Assembly (NCBI GenBank): GCA_014871385.1
Contig: CM026429.1
Coordinates: forward strand, 7,288,642-7,352,641
Reading direction: 5' to 3'
Source of the DNA: Ceratodon purpureus
Taxonomy: Eukaryota; Streptophyta; Bryopsida; Pseudoditrichales; Ditrichaceae
DNA length: 64,000 nucleotides
Positions within the stretch are counted from its first letter, which is position 1; each line of letters starts with the position of its first letter. The position numbers and the translations under genes are program-made. Shown piece by piece: positions 63,022 through 64,000 of this stretch. The notes beneath the pieces were generated by a model, which worked only from the letters and a program-made list of their open reading frames with translations, searched no databases and was not told where the DNA came from.

Positions 63022-64000
63022 CTAGAACACAGGAAGAGCCATGAGGGCATTCCACAACCACTGTACTTTGTCTGTAACAGCCTTCGCTGTTGGCTCATGA
63101 GAAGCAATCAAACTCAACGACCTTGCCAAGGCGAGAGTGGCCATCTGCAGCAGCATCAACAGGCTCCAGCATTAGAGTCGAATCTCACATCTTCACCATG
63201 AAGCTATAATTCTATCAAAAGAACATAATATTGTCCAAACATATAAAGGCTCCATTATCAGCCTGCCTAAGAATCTCTAACAATGGTAACAATATTCTTT
63301 GCCCTAGAATAAAACCCACAGAAACAACCAACCTCTAGATTGTTTTGAAGCATTTCCAGACGATTCCACGGTTTAAAATGTTACTTAAAACTTTCAAAAG
63401 GGATTTGAGGGACACAGATGGATGTATCATACGCCATTTGTAGAATGAATTCTCAGAGATTTGAAGGCCATTCGAGCAACTTACAACTTTCCACTGCCGT
63501 TCGTAAAATGCGTGGACGGCTGTCCATACATTCGACTTCAACGAAACCACCTTCTCCAGATCCATGGGGTCCGCTTCCATTAATGTCGAGAGAGGCTCAC
63601 GCACATTATTTGCCAGCCAGGAAATGGTAAAGGGATCGAGCGCATTCAGAAGCTCCTTAAACTTGCCAAAATCCGGGGGAGATGTCGAGTAAACACTCAA
63701 CAGCGCCTCCACAACGCGGACTCCTCCAAAGAACGCAAACGCAAATTGCATGTAGTACACATCGGTGACGATGCGCGCCAGCTGCGTATGCTGCATCGTT
63801 AGCTCAGTAGAGGTCCACTGCGCTAACGGCGACACGCCCTCTTTCACATCGAACCCGGAAATGCTGAGCTCGGGAACTTCCAGCTCACCTGCATCCTCTC
63901 CTGTTTTCCAAACACCACCAACATCGGTGAGCGAAAACCCTCTACCATCTCCATCTCCGTTGATCTTATTCAGGAACGAATCCGCCAGAGAATTAAGAGG
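63022..64000 (-). CDS. 3' part of an unrecognised gene, cut by the window end
   Basis: Two exons are visible on the minus strand. The upstream one is open from the window edge at 64000 to 63485 (172 codons) and ends at a GTAAGT donor. The last exon, 63022-63144, begins after a TGCAG acceptor in phase 0 and ends at TAG. The joined C-terminal part has at least 212 residues. It contains an acidic Gly/Asp-rich stretch (KINGDGDG), then a largely helical region with aromatic residues (YYMQFAFAFFGGVRVVEALL, HAFYERQWKVMATLALA) and ends WLWNALMALPVF. No signal, catalytic motif or known domain is apparent. The start lies outside the window. The gene model is firm but the function is unknown. Confidence 0.75.

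Noticed and set aside
1..64000. CRISPR arrays, bacterial operons, phage or plasmid features
   Set aside because: The window is intron-bearing plant nuclear DNA, and no regularly spaced repeat arrays or prokaryotic gene clusters were seen.

Overview
The window is land-plant nuclear DNA. The genes carry many spliceosomal introns, mostly about 100-450 bases with GT..AG ends. Products are plant-type: xyloglucan endotransglucosylase, clade-D PP2C, a BIG5/MIN7-type ARF-GEF and plastid-targeted proteins. The large AT-rich gaps, intron sizes and an intron-free receptor-kinase-like gene with Sel1 repeats suggest a bryophyte, probably a moss. That last step is inference; no organism-specific marker was found. 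Splice sites were placed by eye from GT/AG signals, reading phase and protein-family continuity. In every multi-exon gene modelled here the phases close into one continuous frame.

Layout. 2.2-4.5 kb (+): plastid-type RsmG/GidB 16S rRNA methyltransferase, 7 exons. 5.3 kb (-): tRNA-Val(UAC). 5.7-7.0 kb (-): unrecognised, probably plastid-targeted protein. 10.7-11.75 kb (+): DJ-1/PfpI-family protein with a predicted signal peptide. 12.8-15.4 kb (-): single-exon non-RD protein kinase with Sel1 repeats and a C-terminal membrane anchor. 19.9-21.4 kb: remains of an LRR receptor gene and of a second broken reading frame. 22.6-24.3 kb (+): XTH. 26.7-27.8 kb (-): PP2C clade D with an uninterrupted coding region. 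31-43 kb: gene-poor, AT-rich stretch with mobile-element remains (a 187-bp tandem duplication, a CACTA-like foldback element, a 5'-truncated LINE with target duplication, and a TIR element flanked by 34-35-bp direct repeats). 43.4-45.6 kb (-): TFIIIB subunit BDP1. 46.8-60.2 kb (+): BIG5/MIN7-type Sec7 ARF-GEF, 34 exons, 1824 residues. 61.5-62.6 kb (+): small heat-shock protein with a heat-shock element and TATA box. 63.0-64.0 kb (-): 3' part of an unrecognised gene running off the window.

The genes do not form a pathway; this is ordinary euchromatin of housekeeping and signalling genes. The most striking structure is a nearly spacerless 445-bp palindrome (two 222-bp arms, about 92% identical) in the divergent promoter shared by BDP1 and the ARF-GEF gene. 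Other points worth a second look are the kinase architecture, the bacterial-looking secreted PfpI protein, a Leu in the Sec7 domain at the position that governs brefeldin A sensitivity in GNOM, C-terminal NPLGSYGK repeats in BDP1, and the TIR element with oversized flanking repeats.
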